A DNA stretch of 64,000 bases. Origin: JANQGH01 sp039177555. GTDB taxonomy: Bacteria; Pseudomonadota; Alphaproteobacteria; DSM-16000; Inquilinaceae. The notes beneath the pieces were generated by a model that was not told where the DNA came from, did not search any database, and saw only the letters and a program-made list of their open reading frames with translations. The position numbers and the translations under genes are program-made. Of this stretch, positions 50,488 to 59,414 are shown piece after piece (position 1 is the stretch's first letter; every line of letters starts with the position of its first letter). Location: positions 1-64,000 of the forward strand of contig JBCDFV010000023.1 of NCBI GenBank assembly GCA_039177555.1, in the 5' to 3' direction.

Positions 50488-52143
50488 ATGAAAAACCTGT
50501 TCAAGGCGACGACCGCGTTCGGCCTCGCCCTTTCGGTCGCCGGCCCGGTCTTCGCCGCCGGTGACGAGATCCGCGAAATTACACTTCTTTCCCAACCTCA
50601 GGCCGCCCAGCCGGCTGAGTTTCAGTTCATTCAACTGATTGCCCAGGAATGGCGCCGGCTCGGTTTGGACGTCAACGTCGAAGTCATGCCTTGGGAACAG
50701 ATGGCGGAGGTTGTCTGGTACAACCGTGATGACTGGGATTCAACCGGATGGCGAATGGTCGGCCGGCCCGAGAGAAGCGACCCGGACGAGTTGATCTACA
50801 ACCTTTTCCACTCATCCACCGCGCCGACGGGATACAACTTCATCGGCTATCAAAACCCCGAGTATGATGCCATCGTCGAGGCGCAGCGCACGGAGACGGA
50901 TACCGATACGCGCCGGGACCTGATCCATCAGGCCCAGGCGATCCTAGCTCAAGACCAGCCAAATCTGATGCTGGCTCATCCTCAGTCCACGTTTGCTTAC
51001 GACAACACGGTTTGGAATCCGGACTCGGTGGTCGAGCAGGGTGGCATTGGTATTCGGAACACCTGGACGTTCTTGAACCTGGAACCCTTGGGCGACCAGC
51101 GAGACGTGATCCTGAACACCACGGAAACCGTCAGAGCAATCAATCCTCTGGAAATCAGCGGCGCCACCGATAGCTGGATCACCGAACTGGTTTGGGATCG
51201 GTTGCTGCGGATTGGCCCTGACGGCCTGCCACAGCCCTGGGCGGCGGAAAGCTATGAGTGGCTGGACGACACCACGGTTGAGGTGGTGCTGCGCGACGGC
51301 ATGAACTGGCACGATGGCGAGCCTGTCACTGTCGAGGACGTCAAATTCTCGTTCGAAGCGCCAATGGGGGATGAGGCGCCGATGTATACGCCGTTCGTCA
51401 GCAATATCGCCGACATCGAGATTGTTGACGACGCGACGCTGCGGTTTCATTTGAACAGCCCCTCGGCCGCGTTTCCAACGGCAAGCCTGGCGAAGATAAA
51501 CCTCATCCCAATGCATATCTGGGAGCCGATCCTCGCGGATCTGGCCACACGTGATGAGGAAAACGCGGAGGACTATCAGGAAGAAGTGCCCATTGGCTCG
51601 GGGCCGTTTCGCTATGCCAGCTGGCTGACGAACGAAGAGGTTGTTCTGGAAGCAAACACAGAGCATTTCGCGGCGCCGAATGTCGATCGCTGGATTCTGC
51701 GTATCGTGCCGAACACGGAGGCCTCGCTTGGCATGCTGCGCTCGGGCGAGATCAACTTCCTGGCCGACTATCCGGGGGACGCGAACATCCTGATCGAGAT
51801 GGCCAACGAGGACGGCGATCTCGAGGTCGTCTCGACGGTGGATATGGGCTTCCGCTATGTCGCCTTTAACCATCGCCGGCCACCGTTCAGCGATCCGGCC
51901 TTCCGCCAAGCCTTGTCGATGGCGATCAACCGCGACCTGATCGTCGGGGCCGCTTTCCGCGGCTTTGCCGTGCCGTCCAACTCGGTGATCTCGCCGGCGC
52001 TGGACTTCTGGCACAACGACGCGGTCGACGAGTTCGAGACCGGCGTAGAGGTGGCCCAGGCGATCCTTGCCGAGGCCGGGTATGAGGTCATCGACGGTCG
52101 GTTGCACTATCCCGACGGGGTCAGCGAAACCCTCGGCGAGTAG
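50488..52143 (+). CDS. SBP_5-class binding protein with circularly permuted lobe order
   Basis: A 551-residue protein from the ATG at 50488, which has a perfect AAGGAGG upstream. A Sec signal peptide (to about AGPVFAA) is followed at residues about 30-198 by sequence that in normal DppA/OppA-type proteins is the C-terminal lobe. It includes FIQLIAQEWRRLGLDVNVEV, GRPERSDPDELIYNLF and LIHQAQAILAQDQPNLMLAH. Only after residue 206 does the normal N-terminal part begin: VILNTTETVRAINPLEISGA, LRDGMNWHDGEPVTVEDVKF, GSGPFRYASWL, PAFRQALSMAINRDLIVG. It ends at AQAILAEAGYEVIDG, where other family members continue into the C-lobe. It heads a complete B-C-D-F transporter operon, so it is probably functional. 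Confidence 0.85.
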   Translation: MKNLFKATTAFGLALSVAGPVFAAGDEIREITLLSQPQAAQPAEFQFIQLIAQEWRRLGLDVNVEVMPWEQMAEVVWYNRDDWDSTGWRMVGRPERSDPDELIYNLFHSSTAPTGYNFIGYQNPEYDAIVEAQRTETDTDTRRDLIHQAQAILAQDQPNLMLAHPQSTFAYDNTVWNPDSVVEQGGIGIRNTWTFLNLEPLGDQRDVILNTTETVRAINPLEISGATDSWITELVWDRLLRIGPDGLPQPWAAESYEWLDDTTVEVVLRDGMNWHDGEPVTVEDVKFSFEAPMGDEAPMYTPFVSNIADIEIVDDATLRFHLNSPSAAFPTASLAKINLIPMHIWEPILADLATRDEENAEDYQEEVPIGSGPFRYASWLTNEEVVLEANTEHFAAPNVDRWILRIVPNTEASLGMLRSGEINFLADYPGDANILIEMANEDGDLEVVSTVDMGFRYVAFNHRRPPFSDPAFRQALSMAINRDLIVGAAFRGFAVPSNSVISPALDFWHNDAVDEFETGVEVAQAILAEAGYEVIDGRLHYPDGVSETLGE

Positions 52144-52158
52144 TCGGTCGGCGAGTAG
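52133..52158. repeat. 15-bp tandem duplication across the SBP stop codon
   Basis: TCGGCGAGTAG occurs at 52133-52143 (including the stop) and again at 52148-52158, spaced by TCGG. This is a recent-looking tandem duplication directly at the C-terminus of the permuted binding protein. Confidence 0.7.
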
Positions 52159-52181
52159 CTAGCTAGAGGGCCAGCCTTCGG

Positions 52182-53159
52182 ATGTCCGGTGTCAAGCGGT
52201 TCGGGTCGCGCCTGCTTCAGCTCGTCTTCGTGCTGTGGGCGGTCGCCACCATCCTTTTCCTGATCTTCCGCTTGATGCCGGGCAGCCCGCTGGCCGCCTA
52301 CATCGATCCCTCTTTTACCGAAGAGCAGCAGCGCATCCTGATGGCCCGTTTCGGGCTCGATCGCTCGTTGTTCGACCAGTACCTGTTGTACATCTGGAAT
52401 CTGCTTCACGGCGATCTTGGAGAGAGCTTCTTTTACGGCCAGCCGGTGGGCGAGCGGGTTTTGATGCTGCTGCCCAACACGCTGGTTCTGTCGCTGTTCT
52501 CTATCATTCTTGCCTACATGATCGGCGTGGTCGGCGGCGCCTATCTCGCTTGGAAGCGGGGCAGCTTCCTGGAAGGCGCCACCATTCCCTTTGTGCTGAC
52601 CACCCGCGCGATGCCGGAGTTCTGGCTCGGCATGGTGCTTCTGGCCGTGTTCAGCTTCAGCCTCGGCTGGTTTCCCGCCGGCGGCATGCGCACGGCCGGG
52701 TCGGAGTATCCCAGCCTGCTGGCGCTCTACACCTCCGGCGACTTTTGGCGCCACCTTTTCCTGCCGGCCCTGACGCTGGCGATCTATTTCCACGGCCTGC
52801 CGCTGTTGCTCATGCGTTCCAACATGCTCGACGTGATGAGCGAGGATTTCGTCACCATGGCGAAGATCAAGGGCCTGTCGAACTGGACCATCGTGGTCCG
52901 GCACGCGGCCCGCAATGCACTGTTGCCTGTCGCCACGTCGCTGGCCATCGCCATCGGCTATCAGATGCAGGGCAGTGTCGTGGTCGAAACGGTGTTCAGC
53001 TGGCCCGGGCTCGGCCGCGAACTGGTGCGCGCGGTGTCGGCCAGCGACTATCCGTTAGCCCAGGGCGCCTTCTTGCTCATCGCCGTCGTGGTCATCCTGA
53101 TGAACCTGCTGGCCGATTTGCTGTACGGCCTGCTCGACCCGCGGATCTCCCATGCCTAG
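52182..53159 (+). CDS. Dipeptide-type ABC transporter permease (DppB-like)
   Basis: A 325-residue permease: RLLQLVFVLWAVATILFLIF as first helix, PGSPLAAYIDPSFTEEQQ in the first loop, the EAA region KIKGLSNWTIVVRHAARNAL, and ETVFSWPGLGRELVRAV near the end. It belongs to the same family as the permease at 36277 but is clearly a separate lineage. It overlaps the next permease by 8 bp. Confidence 0.93.
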   Translation: MSGVKRFGSRLLQLVFVLWAVATILFLIFRLMPGSPLAAYIDPSFTEEQQRILMARFGLDRSLFDQYLLYIWNLLHGDLGESFFYGQPVGERVLMLLPNTLVLSLFSIILAYMIGVVGGAYLAWKRGSFLEGATIPFVLTTRAMPEFWLGMVLLAVFSFSLGWFPAGGMRTAGSEYPSLLALYTSGDFWRHLFLPALTLAIYFHGLPLLLMRSNMLDVMSEDFVTMAKIKGLSNWTIVVRHAARNALLPVATSLAIAIGYQMQGSVVVETVFSWPGLGRELVRAVSASDYPLAQGAFLLIAVVVILMNLLADLLYGLLDPRISHA

Positions 53160-54084
53160 CGAGACCGCGACGACCGTCCAGGCAACCTATCCCAGCCGGT
53201 TCAACGCGTTTGTCGGCGGCCTGTGGCGGATCATCCGGTCGATCCATCTGCCCTTGAACGATCCGTTCGCGATGATCGGTATCGTTATCTACCTTGTGTT
53301 CTTCCTGGTCGCGGTCTTCGCCAATCAGATCGCGCCCTATGACCCGACCGAGATCCTGTTCACCGAAGCCTACGACCTGGCCGCCGACCGGCTGCCCGGC
53401 GAGGACGGCTTCGTCTTGGGCACGACCAGCCTGGGCCGCGACATCTTCTCCCAGCTCGTCTATGGCTCGCAAAGCGCCCTATTGATCGGCCTCACGGCCG
53501 CCGCCGTGGTGGCGGTGATCGGCACGATCGTCGGGCTGATCTCCGGCTATTTCGGCGGCGTGGTCGACATGATGCTGATGCGCCTGGCGGACATCGCCTT
53601 TGGCATCCCGTTCCTGCCCTTCGTCATCGTGCTGGCCGCGTTCATGGAGCCGAGCATCTGGAACGTGGTCTTCGCCATGGCCTTGATCCTGTGGCGGGAT
53701 ACCGGGCGGGTGGTGCGCAGCCAGGTGCTGTCCCTGCGCACCCGGGCCTATGTCGAGGCCGCGCGGGTGTCCGGGTCCAGCAACCTGAAGATCGTCTTCC
53801 GGCACATCGCGCCCAACATCCTGCCCCTGTCGTTCCTCTACGGCTCGATCGCCATCGGCTGGGCGATCCTGACCGAGGCATCGATCAGCTTCCTCGGCTT
53901 CGGCGATCCGGAGACCATCTCCTGGGGCTACATGCTGCAGGACGCCTACGCCAGCCAGGCGCTGTCCACCGGCGCCTATTATTGGTTCATACCGCCTGGC
54001 GTGTGCATCGTGCTGGTCGTCGTCGCCGGCTTCTTCATCAGCCGGGGGTATGAAGAAATCCTGTTCCCGAAGCTGAAAGAATGA
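53152..54084 (+). CDS. Dipeptide-type ABC transporter permease (DppC-like)
   Basis: A 310-residue permease: NQIAPYDPTEILFTEAYDLA, LGTTSLGRDIFSQLVYGSQS, the EAA loop VEAARVSGSSNLKIVFRHIA, and ASISFLGFGDPETISWGYML. It partners the preceding DppB-like protein. Its stop overlaps the ATPase start by ATGA. Confidence 0.93.
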   Translation: MPSETATTVQATYPSRFNAFVGGLWRIIRSIHLPLNDPFAMIGIVIYLVFFLVAVFANQIAPYDPTEILFTEAYDLAADRLPGEDGFVLGTTSLGRDIFSQLVYGSQSALLIGLTAAAVVAVIGTIVGLISGYFGGVVDMMLMRLADIAFGIPFLPFVIVLAAFMEPSIWNVVFAMALILWRDTGRVVRSQVLSLRTRAYVEAARVSGSSNLKIVFRHIAPNILPLSFLYGSIAIGWAILTEASISFLGFGDPETISWGYMLQDAYASQALSTGAYYWFIPPGVCIVLVVVAGFFISRGYEEILFPKLKE

Positions 54085-55106
54085 CCGCACCGCTGCTGTC
54101 CATACGGGATCTCAGCGTGTCCTACGTTGTCGGTAATGGCATGATCCACGCCGTCGACGGGGCCACGTTCGACGTGCCGGCGGCGGGCATTGTCGGCCTC
54201 GTGGGCGAGTCCGGCTGCGGCAAGTCCACGGTCGCCCGGGCGCTGACCCGCGTCGTGCCGAAGAACGCGCGCTTTACCGGCGGCGAGGTCTTCTTCGACG
54301 GCACGGACCTGCTGAAACTGTCCGAAGGCGACATGAACCGCCTGCGCTGGCGCGACATCGCCTTCATTCCGCAAAGCGCCATGAACTCGCTGGACCCGGT
54401 CTACCGGATCGAAACCCAGCTCGGCGAGGTGCTGCGCCAGCGCGGCGGTCTGTCGAAGGCCGAGGCGCGGGAGAAATCCGAGGCCCTATTCGAGCTGGTC
54501 GGCATCGAGCCGCGGCGCCTGCGGGACTTTCCGCACCAGTTTTCCGGCGGCATGCGCCAGCGGGTAGCCATCGCGTTGGCGCTCGCGCTCGACCCCAAGC
54601 TGATCATCGCCGACGAGCCGGTGACGGCGCTGGACGTGATCGTGCAACGCCAGATCCTGGACCAGCTTCAAGCTCTGCAACAGCGCCTCGGCATCTCGGT
54701 CATTCTGGTCACCCACGACATCAGCGTCGTCGCTTACGTCTGCGACCGCATCGTGGTCATGTATGCTGGTCAGGTGGTCGAGTCCGGCGATACCAGAACG
54801 GTGCTCACCGCGCCCTATCACCCCTACACGATGGGCCTTTACAACGCCTTTCCCGACCTGCAGTCGAGCCAGGGCGTTCTGACCCCGATCGAGGGCAGCC
54901 CGCCGGATTTGAGCGCGCCGCCCAGCGGCTGCCGGTTCGCGCCGCGCTGCCCCTTTGTCGAGCCGGAATGCCGGGCGACCGAAATGGTCCTGCACGAGGT
55001 TGAAATCGTCGACGGGCCGGCGGGCCATGTCTCGGCCTGCCGCCGCAATCAGGATGCCCAGATGCTGCGCGCCAAGGCGTCTGAGGTCGCGACATGGTCA
55101 GCGTAA
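54081..55106 (+). CDS. Dipeptide-type ABC transporter ATPase (DppD-like)
   Basis: A 341-residue ATPase with Walker A GESGCGKST, FIPQSAMNSLDPV (Q-loop), signature FSGGMRQRVAIALALALD, Walker B LIIADEPVTALDV and switch His in LVTHDISV. The C-terminal Cys motif is SGCRFAPRCPFVEPEC. It overlaps the next ATPase by 13 bp. Confidence 0.93.
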   Translation: MTAPLLSIRDLSVSYVVGNGMIHAVDGATFDVPAAGIVGLVGESGCGKSTVARALTRVVPKNARFTGGEVFFDGTDLLKLSEGDMNRLRWRDIAFIPQSAMNSLDPVYRIETQLGEVLRQRGGLSKAEAREKSEALFELVGIEPRRLRDFPHQFSGGMRQRVAIALALALDPKLIIADEPVTALDVIVQRQILDQLQALQQRLGISVILVTHDISVVAYVCDRIVVMYAGQVVESGDTRTVLTAPYHPYTMGLYNAFPDLQSSQGVLTPIEGSPPDLSAPPSGCRFAPRCPFVEPECRATEMVLHEVEIVDGPAGHVSACRRNQDAQMLRAKASEVATWSA

Positions 55107-56113
55107 CCGCGCCCGCGATCGACGGTCAGGACGACCGCGACGAGGTCGTCCGCGCCGAGGGTGTTGCCAAGCACTACCAGGTCGGCAGCAACCTGATCGC
55201 CACCCTGCGTGGCCGATCGGCATTGGTGAAGGCCGTCGACGGCGTCAACTTTACCCTCAAGCGCGGCGAGAGCGTCGGCCTGTTGGGTGAGTCCGGTTGC
55301 GGCAAGACGACCATGGGCCGGCTGCTGCTGAAGCTGGTGCCGCCGACCTCGGGCACCATCCTGTTCGAGGGCCGTGACACCGCGACCATCGACGGCCCCG
55401 ATCTTCGGGCCTTCCGGCGGCGGGCGCAGTTGATCTTCCAAAACCCGTTCGAGGCCTTGAACCCGCGCCTGACCATCCGCCAGTCCCTGGCCGAGCCGTT
55501 GGAGAACGCCGGCGTGCCCAGGGCCGAACGGCTGGGCCTGATCGAGGAAGCATTGGAGTTGGTGCGCTCGCCCAGCGCGTCGGAGATCTTGGAGCGCTAT
55601 CCGCACCAGATGTCCGGCGGCCAGCTTCAGCGCATCGTCATGGCCCGCGCCCTGATCCTGCAGCCGACCTTCGTCGTCGCCGACGAGCCGGTCTCGATGC
55701 TGGATGTCAGCGTGCGCGCCGGCATCCTGAACGTGTTTCGCGACGTGCGCGAACGGCTGGGCCTGACCGCGATCTACATCTCGCACGATCTCGCCCTGGT
55801 CCGCTATGTCTGCGAACGCACGATCGTCATGTATCTAGGCCGCGTGGTCGAGGACGGGCCGACGGAAGAGGTGGTGCACGAGCCGCTGCATCCCTACAGC
55901 AAGGCGCTGGTCACGGCCGTGCCCGTGCCGCACCCGGATCAGTCGCACGAGGCTCTGCCGATCCATGGCGGCGCCCCGGACGCCCGCAACCCTCCGTCAG
56001 GCTGCCGGTTTCGCGATCGTTGCCCGCATGCGTTCGAGCGCTGCGCGGTGGAGGAGCCGAAGCCGATCCAACAGGGCAACCGAACGGTCTATTGCCACCT
56101 GTTCGACAGTTGA
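55094..56113 (+). CDS. Dipeptide-type ABC transporter ATPase (DppF-like)
   Basis: A 339-residue ATPase: Walker A GESGCGKTT, signature MSGGQLQRIVMARAL, Walker B FVVADEPVSMLDV, switch His in YISHDLAL, C-terminal SGCRFRDRCPHAFERC. It completes the second dipeptide-type importer, whose binding protein is the permuted one. It is convergent with the amidohydrolase 7 bp away. Confidence 0.93.
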   Translation: MVSVTAPAIDGQDDRDEVVRAEGVAKHYQVGSNLIATLRGRSALVKAVDGVNFTLKRGESVGLLGESGCGKTTMGRLLLKLVPPTSGTILFEGRDTATIDGPDLRAFRRRAQLIFQNPFEALNPRLTIRQSLAEPLENAGVPRAERLGLIEEALELVRSPSASEILERYPHQMSGGQLQRIVMARALILQPTFVVADEPVSMLDVSVRAGILNVFRDVRERLGLTAIYISHDLALVRYVCERTIVMYLGRVVEDGPTEEVVHEPLHPYSKALVTAVPVPHPDQSHEALPIHGGAPDARNPPSGCRFRDRCPHAFERCAVEEPKPIQQGNRTVYCHLFDS

Positions 56114-56120
56114 GGGCCGG

Positions 56121-57344
56121 CTAAAGCGTATTGCGGATCACCCGGCCGCCCTTCATGACCAGCGGCATGTTCTGTTGCGGTTCCAGCAGCATCGACAGGT
56201 CGGCCAGCGGGTCGCCATCGACAAGGATCAGGTCGGCATAGGCTTCCTCCGCCACAACGCCGAGTTCGCCCTTCATCTGCACCAGTTCCGCGTTGATCGA
56301 GGTCGCGGACCGCAGCACGTCGATGGGCGGTTGCACCTCGGCGCGCAGCACCAGCTCCATGGCTTGGCGCTCGTGGAAACGATGTCCGTGCAGGTCGGCG
56401 CCCAGGCCCAGCTTCACGCCCGCGCGCACATTGGTCTCCACCGACTTCAGCGCGCTTTCCTGGACTTCTTTGACCTTCTCCAGCGCGCTTGCCGGCAAGC
56501 CCAGTTCAGACCCGTAGGTCGCGATGTTATGGCCGGCCGATAGGGTCGGCACGACGAACACGCCCGCCTCGGCGATCATCTGCGCGGTGTGTTCATGTAC
56601 CTCGCTGCCATGCTCGATCGAGCGGATGCCGACCTCCAGGCACTGCTTGGCGCCGTGATCGGTGTGGCAATGGGCCATGACGTAGCTGCGGCGCTTTTCC
56701 GCCTCTTCCACCGCGCAGCGGAGTTCTTCCGACGAGAAATGCGGCATCCACAAGGGCGCGTTGGCGGTCGACACGCCGCCACTGATGAAGACCTTGATCT
56801 GATGGGCGCCCTTGCGGAACTCCTCGCGCACGGCCCGCCGCATTTCATCGACCCCGTCGACGGTCTGGGTCAGCGCGCCGGAATAGGCACAGCCGCAGGG
56901 CTCGACATAGTCGCGCCGGCGCATGTCGCCATGGCCGCCGGTCTGGGTGATCGCCTTGCCCGAATAGAACAGGCGCGGCCCCTCGATCAGCCCTTCTTCC
57001 AACGACAGCCACAGCCCGATATCCGCGCCCGCCGCATCGCGCACGGTGGTGAACCCGCGCTGCAAGGCGCCGGTCAGCAACTTGGCCGCGTGGCTGGTCA
57101 GCAACGGCATCGGCATGCGGTCGATGCCGTAGAAATCGTAGCTGGGGGTGTAGGCGTGATAATGCGCATCGATCAGGCCGGGCATCAGCATACGCCCATT
57201 GCCCTCGATCACCCGGTCCGCCGTCACCGTGGCACTATTGTCCGGCAGATCGACGATCCGCTCGCCCTCGACCACGACCGCCCTTCCGTCGACGACGTCG
57301 TGTCCGTCGAAGATCGTGCAATCGCGGATAATGGTGACAGTCAT
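56121..57344 (-). CDS. Amidohydrolase-family metal-dependent hydrolase
   Basis: A 407-residue amidohydrolase from the ATG at 57344 (GGGGGG just upstream; the open frame extends further but without domain character). The N-terminal beta-sandwich IIRDCTIFDGHDVVDG leads to the His-x-His motif in LIDAHYHAYTPSYD. Other metal/active residues are in MAHCHTDHGAKQ, GIRSIEHGSEVHE and the late GLGADLHGHR. This is the Xaa-Pro-dipeptidase/imidazolonepropionase-like branch. Next to a peptide importer, an M28 peptidase and a racemase, hydrolysis of a small peptide or cyclic amide is the best guess. Confidence 0.88.
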   Translation of the reverse strand: MTVTIIRDCTIFDGHDVVDGRAVVVEGERIVDLPDNSATVTADRVIEGNGRMLMPGLIDAHYHAYTPSYDFYGIDRMPMPLLTSHAAKLLTGALQRGFTTVRDAAGADIGLWLSLEEGLIEGPRLFYSGKAITQTGGHGDMRRRDYVEPCGCAYSGALTQTVDGVDEMRRAVREEFRKGAHQIKVFISGGVSTANAPLWMPHFSSEELRCAVEEAEKRRSYVMAHCHTDHGAKQCLEVGIRSIEHGSEVHEHTAQMIAEAGVFVVPTLSAGHNIATYGSELGLPASALEKVKEVQESALKSVETNVRAGVKLGLGADLHGHRFHERQAMELVLRAEVQPPIDVLRSATSINAELVQMKGELGVVAEEAYADLILVDGDPLADLSMLLEPQQNMPLVMKGGRVIRNTL

Positions 57345-57466
57345 GCTTCCCCCCATGCAGCCGGCCGATGAATGCCGTCGACCCGACCGGCCATCAGCCC
57401 TTGGGGCACGTCGCCCCGAACCATGCCTCCAGCATAGGGACCGGCGGGACGAAAGGTAATAGACGA

Positions 57467-58162
57467 TCAGGCGTGGCTGGCTTGCGTTAGATGGTACATG
57501 ACGCAAGGCTGGGACAGCCAATAGCGGCCGTCGCGCTGCTCCGCCCGATCGGCAAACAGCCCGGCCAGCAGGTCGCGGGTTTCCGGCAGCCGCTCGCCCC
57601 GGCCCGGGTCGACCAAGATGACGCTTTGCAGGTATTCGTCGAGGTCGGCGTAGGGCCGATGGATCGTGTAGGTCGACTTCTCGACCAGTGTCCAGCCGTG
57701 GCCGTCAAGCCGGTCCATCCGCGCATGGGTTGCGCGCCGAACCGCGCCCTCATCCTCGATCGGCCGCATCACCTCGGTCGCCGGCCCTTCCGGCAGCGGA
57801 TCGACCACATGCAGCCGACCGCCGGGGCGCAGGACGCGCTGCGCCTCGGCGAGCGCCGCCGCCTGCAGATCGACCGGCACGTGGTGCAGGCTGAAGACGT
57901 AGGTGATGAGATCGGCCGACCCGTCTTCGGCCGGCAATTGCTCACCGGTGCCGAGCACATAGCGCTCGTTACCCACTTTTGGCTGCGCGTCCGCATCGGC
58001 CACCTTCTCCGCGCTGATCTCGACGCCAATTGCCGTTGCGCCCTGGGCAGCCAGCGCGCGCACCAGCCCGCCCAGCCCGCAGCCGACATCGATCACGGTG
58101 CGATCGGCGATTGGCGTCAGGCGCAGCAGACGCGCGACATGCGTGTCGATGGCCGTGGTCAT
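57467..58162 (-). CDS. Class I SAM-dependent methyltransferase
   Basis: A 231-residue methyltransferase: motif I TVIDVGCGLGGLVRAL, acidic VEIS, a motif IV region ADLITYVFSLHHVPVDL, then VLRPGGRLHVVDPLPEG. It resembles the UbiE/Methyltransf_11 group. It is the third gene of the minus-strand unit after the isomerase and Gfo/Idh oxidoreductase, 33 bp downstream of the latter. The substrate is unknown and may be unrelated to the sugar enzymes. Confidence 0.88.
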   Translation of the reverse strand: MTTAIDTHVARLLRLTPIADRTVIDVGCGLGGLVRALAAQGATAIGVEISAEKVADADAQPKVGNERYVLGTGEQLPAEDGSADLITYVFSLHHVPVDLQAAALAEAQRVLRPGGRLHVVDPLPEGPATEVMRPIEDEGAVRRATHARMDRLDGHGWTLVEKSTYTIHRPYADLDEYLQSVILVDPGRGERLPETRDLLAGLFADRAEQRDGRYWLSQPCVMYHLTQASHA

Positions 58163-58195
58163 CGGCTCCCCATCACTTGGCTTGCCAGCGAGACG

Positions 58196-59386
58196 TTAGG
58201 TCGTAGGCAACTCCAGCGAGGTCCAGACGCCTCCGGCGGCGCTGGATGCAACACTGGCTTCGATGAACTTCACGCCAACCGCGCCGTCGCGCACCGTGGG
58301 CACCAGCAGGCTGGCCGGGTCCGGGTCGCGGCGCTCCAGCTTGGCGCTGATCTGCTCGGCAAGGTCGGTGTAAAGCTGGGTGAAGCCCTCCAGATACCCT
58401 TCTGGATGGCCGGGCGGGATGCGGGTCGCGTGGGCGGCGGCCGCGCCCGAGCCGGCACCGCCCCGCGTGATCAGGCGCGGTGGCTCGCCATAGGGTGTGA
58501 AAGTCAGATGATTGGGATGTTCCTGCGCCCAACTCAGCCCGGCCTTTTCACCATAGACCCGCAGCCGCAGCCCGTTCTCGTTGCCGGGCGCCACCTGGCT
58601 GGCCCACAGCATGCCGCGCGCCCCGTTGGCGTAGCGCAGCAGCATGCCGGCATTGTCGTCAAGCCGCCGGCCCTCGCCGAAGATCGACAGCTCTGCCAAG
58701 ACCTCGGTCGCCGGCACACCGGTCACGAAATCAGCCAGATTGTAAGCGTGCGTACCAATATCGCCGACACAGCCGGCGACGCCGGAACGGGCGGGGTCGG
58801 TGCGCCACTCCGCCTGTTTGGAGCCACTGTCCTCCATCTTGGTGGTCAGCCAGTCCTGGGCGTATTCGGCCTGGACCAGACGGATCTTGCCCAACTCGCC
58901 GCCCGCGATCATCTCGCGCATTTGGCGGACCATGGGATACCCGGTGTAGTTGTGGGTCAGCCCGAAGACCAGGCCCGTCCGCTCAACCGTCGCGACCAGA
59001 TCCATCGCGTCATCTAGGCCGGTGGTCATCGGCTTGTCGCAGATGACGTTGATGCCGGCGTCCAGAAACGCCTTGGCGACCGGATAATGGACATGGTTGG
59101 GGGTGACGATGGCCACCGCGTCGATGCCGTCGTCACGTGCCGCTTCGGCCGCCGCCATGGCTTCATAGCTGTCATAGGCGCGATCGGCCGGCACCCGCAA
59201 ATCGGCCGCCGAGGCCCGGGCGCGCTCGGGATCTGACGAGAAGGCGCCTGCCACCAGCTCATAACAATCGTCCAGCCGCGCGGCGATCCGATGCACCGCA
59301 CCGATAAACGCACCCTGTCCGCCGCCGACCATGCCCAGCCGCAGGCGCCGTGAAACCCCGGATTGATCCTTGCCCTCGATGGCCAT
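58196..59386 (-). CDS. Gfo/Idh/MocA-family oxidoreductase
   Basis: A 396-residue dehydrogenase. Rossmann start LRLGMVGGGQGAFIGAVHRI, then VAIVTPNHVHYPVAKAFLDA and the EKP equivalent CDKPMTT (Asp replacing Glu). The C-terminal domain has AGCVGDIGTHAYNLADFVTG, containing likely catalytic Asp and His. The chain is longer than that at 11678 and from a different subgroup. Its pairing with a sugar isomerase/epimerase is a common combination in oxidation of inositols, glycosides or rare sugars. Confidence 0.9.
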   Translation of the reverse strand: MAIEGKDQSGVSRRLRLGMVGGGQGAFIGAVHRIAARLDDCYELVAGAFSSDPERARASAADLRVPADRAYDSYEAMAAAEAARDDGIDAVAIVTPNHVHYPVAKAFLDAGINVICDKPMTTGLDDAMDLVATVERTGLVFGLTHNYTGYPMVRQMREMIAGGELGKIRLVQAEYAQDWLTTKMEDSGSKQAEWRTDPARSGVAGCVGDIGTHAYNLADFVTGVPATEVLAELSIFGEGRRLDDNAGMLLRYANGARGMLWASQVAPGNENGLRLRVYGEKAGLSWAQEHPNHLTFTPYGEPPRLITRGGAGSGAAAAHATRIPPGHPEGYLEGFTQLYTDLAEQISAKLERRDPDPASLLVPTVRDGAVGVKFIEASVASSAAGGVWTSLELPTT

Positions 59387-59414
59387 CGGCCCTGTCCTCC
59401 GTCTTATCCTGCCC

